Assembly (NCBI GenBank): GCA_003540955.1
Contig: DPMX01000024.1
Span: 1 to 7,258 of the forward strand
Reading direction: 5' to 3'
Origin: Gammaproteobacteria bacterium
GTDB lineage: Bacteria > Pseudomonadota > Gammaproteobacteria > Ga0077536
DNA length: 7,258 nt
A program made the position numbers and the translations under genes. The notes beneath the pieces are model-generated. The model saw nothing but the letters and a program-made list of their open reading frames with translations, was not told the origin of the DNA and ran no database searches. Shown here piece by piece: positions 6,050 to 7,258 of the stretch (the stretch's first letter is position 1; each line of letters starts with the position of its first letter).

Positions 6050-6832
6050 ATGGCGAGAGTCATCGCAATCGCGAATCAAAAAGGCGGCGTTGGGAAAACT
6101 ACAACGAGCGTCAATCTAGCAGCCTCATTGGGGGCGACTAAGCGTCGTGTGTTGCTAATCGATCTTGATCCTCAGGGTAATGCGACCATGGGTAGTGGAA
6201 TCGATAAACGCGAGGTTGATAAGTCTAGTTATGATGTACTTATGGACGAATTAGACGTAGCTGAGGCAGTGATCTATTTGCCTACCTTAGATTATTCACT
6301 ACTGCCGTCTAATGCCGATCTTACGGCGGCTGAAGTCGGCTTGATAGATCAACTTGCGCGTGAGTCGCGGCTTCGTCAAGCAATAGAGCGTGTGCGTGAT
6401 GATTACGGCTATATCATTATTGATTGTCCCCCCGCCCTCAATATGCTGACTATCAATGCATTAGTTGCTGCAAATTCGGTGATCATACCAACCCAGTGCG
6501 AGTACTACGCGCTAGAGGGGTTGTCGGCTTTATTAGAGACACTAGAGCAGATCAAAAAAGTTCTCAATCCGGGTCTCTATGTAGAGGGTTTTCTGCGCAC
6601 GATGTACGATCCGCGAAATAACCTTGCGAATCAGGTTTCGCAGCAACTAATGAAACATTTTGGCGATAAGGTTTACCACACTGTCATACCCCGGAACGTC
6701 AGGCTCGCGGAGGCTCCAAGTCATGGTGTGCCGGCTTTGCTTTACGATAAGTCGTCGACGGGCGCGGTCGCATATTTGGCGCTAGCGGGGGAGATGTTGC
6801 GGCGAGATGAAACCAAACTAGTGGCAAATTGA
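6050..6832 (+). CDS. parA: chromosome partitioning protein ParA (Soj family ATPase)
   Basis: A 260-residue Walker-type ATPase that binds DNA non-specifically as an ATP dimer and, with ParB, moves the origin region during segregation. Visible motifs: deviant Walker A KGGVGKTTT at 11-19, with the signature lysine K11 and K16; Walker A' with D40 in LLIDLDPQGNAT (35-46); Walker B YIIIDCPP at 121-128 with D125; and the DNA-binding surface region with R184 and the basic stretch IPRNVRLAEAPSHG (213-226). There is no N-terminal helix-turn-helix, so this is the short chromosomal type rather than the plasmid P1 type. The frame is open upstream to a GTG at 6029, but the ATG at 6050 gives the family start MARVIAIANQKGG and is preferred. 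Neither start has a clear Shine-Dalgarno sequence. parB follows after 46 bases. Confidence 0.96.
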   Translation: MARVIAIANQKGGVGKTTTSVNLAASLGATKRRVLLIDLDPQGNATMGSGIDKREVDKSSYDVLMDELDVAEAVIYLPTLDYSLLPSNADLTAAEVGLIDQLARESRLRQAIERVRDDYGYIIIDCPPALNMLTINALVAANSVIIPTQCEYYALEGLSALLETLEQIKKVLNPGLYVEGFLRTMYDPRNNLANQVSQQLMKHFGDKVYHTVIPRNVRLAEAPSHGVPALLYDKSSTGAVAYLALAGEMLRRDETKLVAN

Positions 6833-6878
6833 GATGCCCTATCAGTAATAATTTGACGGGACACAAGAGATAACGACC

Positions 6879-7258
6879 ATGGCAACAAAGAAAAGGGCAT
6901 TGGGTAGAGGGCTTGACGCGCTACTTGGTGCGGGTGCCGATCAATCGTTGCGCGAGGATACCAACGAGGACCTACTAAAATCGATCCCGATCGATATGAT
7001 AGAACGAGGGCGTTACCAACCACGAAGCGACATTAAGAGTGAGACTCTGCAGGAATTAGCCAAATCAATCGAGGTACAAGGTGTTGTACAGCCTATTGTG
7101 GTTCGTCCAATTGGCGACTCTGACCGTTATGAGATCATCGCGGGTGAGAGGCGGTGGCGAGCGTCACAAATTGCCGGTCTGCATGCAATTCCGTCGATCG
7201 TGCGTGATGTTCCAGATCAGATCGCGGCTAGTGTTGCGCTGATCGAAAACATCCAGCG
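6879..7258 (+). CDS. parB: chromosome partitioning protein ParB, N-terminal part (partial)
   Basis: The first 126 codons of the ParB/Spo0J DNA-binding CTPase. The rest lies beyond the right edge. The N-terminal tail KKRALGRGLDALLG (4-17) is the conserved segment that stimulates ParA ATPase. The ParB/Srx-like CTP-binding domain follows: RYQPR (45-49), LAKSIEVQGVVQPIVVRP (60-77), the GERRWRA motif (89-95) that contacts CTP, and ENIQ (123-126), the start of the third conserved box. The helix-turn-helix that reads parS and the dimer domain would come next. The ATG at 6879 has AGAGA 8 bases upstream. The 46-base gap to parA has no convincing promoter or terminator, so parA and parB should form one operon. 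A parS-like sequence at 2553-2568 is a candidate target. Confidence 0.96.
   Translation, partial: MATKKRALGRGLDALLGAGADQSLREDTNEDLLKSIPIDMIERGRYQPRSDIKSETLQELAKSIEVQGVVQPIVVRPIGDSDRYEIIAGERRWRASQIAGLHAIPSIVRDVPDQIAASVALIENIQ

Noticed and set aside
6853..6858. TTGACG between parA and parB as a parB promoter
   Set aside because: There is no -10 box at a suitable distance, and the short gap fits a parAB operon.
1..7258. Replication origin, CRISPR array, insertion sequence or tRNA
   Set aside because: No cluster of TTATCCACA-like DnaA boxes, no regularly spaced repeats, no transposase or terminal inverted repeats, and no cloverleaf were seen. The origin is probably nearby but outside the window.

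Overview
The window looks like ordinary chromosome from a Gammaproteobacterium close to the replication origin. The case rests on gene order (mnmG, rsmG, parA, parB on one strand, the classic origin-proximal order in Pseudomonas-like gammaproteobacteria) and on the protein sequences: a 630-residue MnmG with both conserved cysteines, and ParA starting MARVIAIANQKGG. Base composition is roughly balanced by eye, and the tetranucleotide GATC is unusually frequent. The species cannot be named from the sequence alone.

Left part (1-2301, minus strand, read right to left): a three-gene ABC transporter operon of the GldA/GldF/GldG type. It holds an ATPase, a six-helix ABC-2 permease overlapping it by 4 bases, and a GldG-like auxiliary protein that runs off the left edge. 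All three genes have a GAGG-type ribosome binding site. The cargo of such systems in non-gliding proteobacteria is not known.

Middle (2302-2675): a 374-base divergent intergenic region with two compositional halves: about 40% GC at 2341-2520 and about 62% GC at 2521-2650. The GC-rich half is dense in short palindromes, can be folded by hand into a nested rod, and contains a parS-like sequence with 12 of 14 core matches. This is the part of the window least explained by ordinary genes.

Right part (2676-7258, plus strand): a gamma-class carbonic anhydrase-like protein (YrdA type), a possible terminator, a good -10 box, then mnmG (tRNA U34 modification) and rsmG (16S rRNA G527 methylation). A 186-base gap follows with an extended -10 promoter and several inverted repeats, then parA and the first 126 codons of parB. 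MnmG and RsmG act on translation accuracy. ParA and ParB, together with parS sites, segregate the origin region.

I found no mobile element, CRISPR array, tRNA, rRNA or DnaA-box cluster, and no clear new biological system. The candidates worth checking are the 2515-2650 block with its parS-like site and the regulatory region in front of parA.
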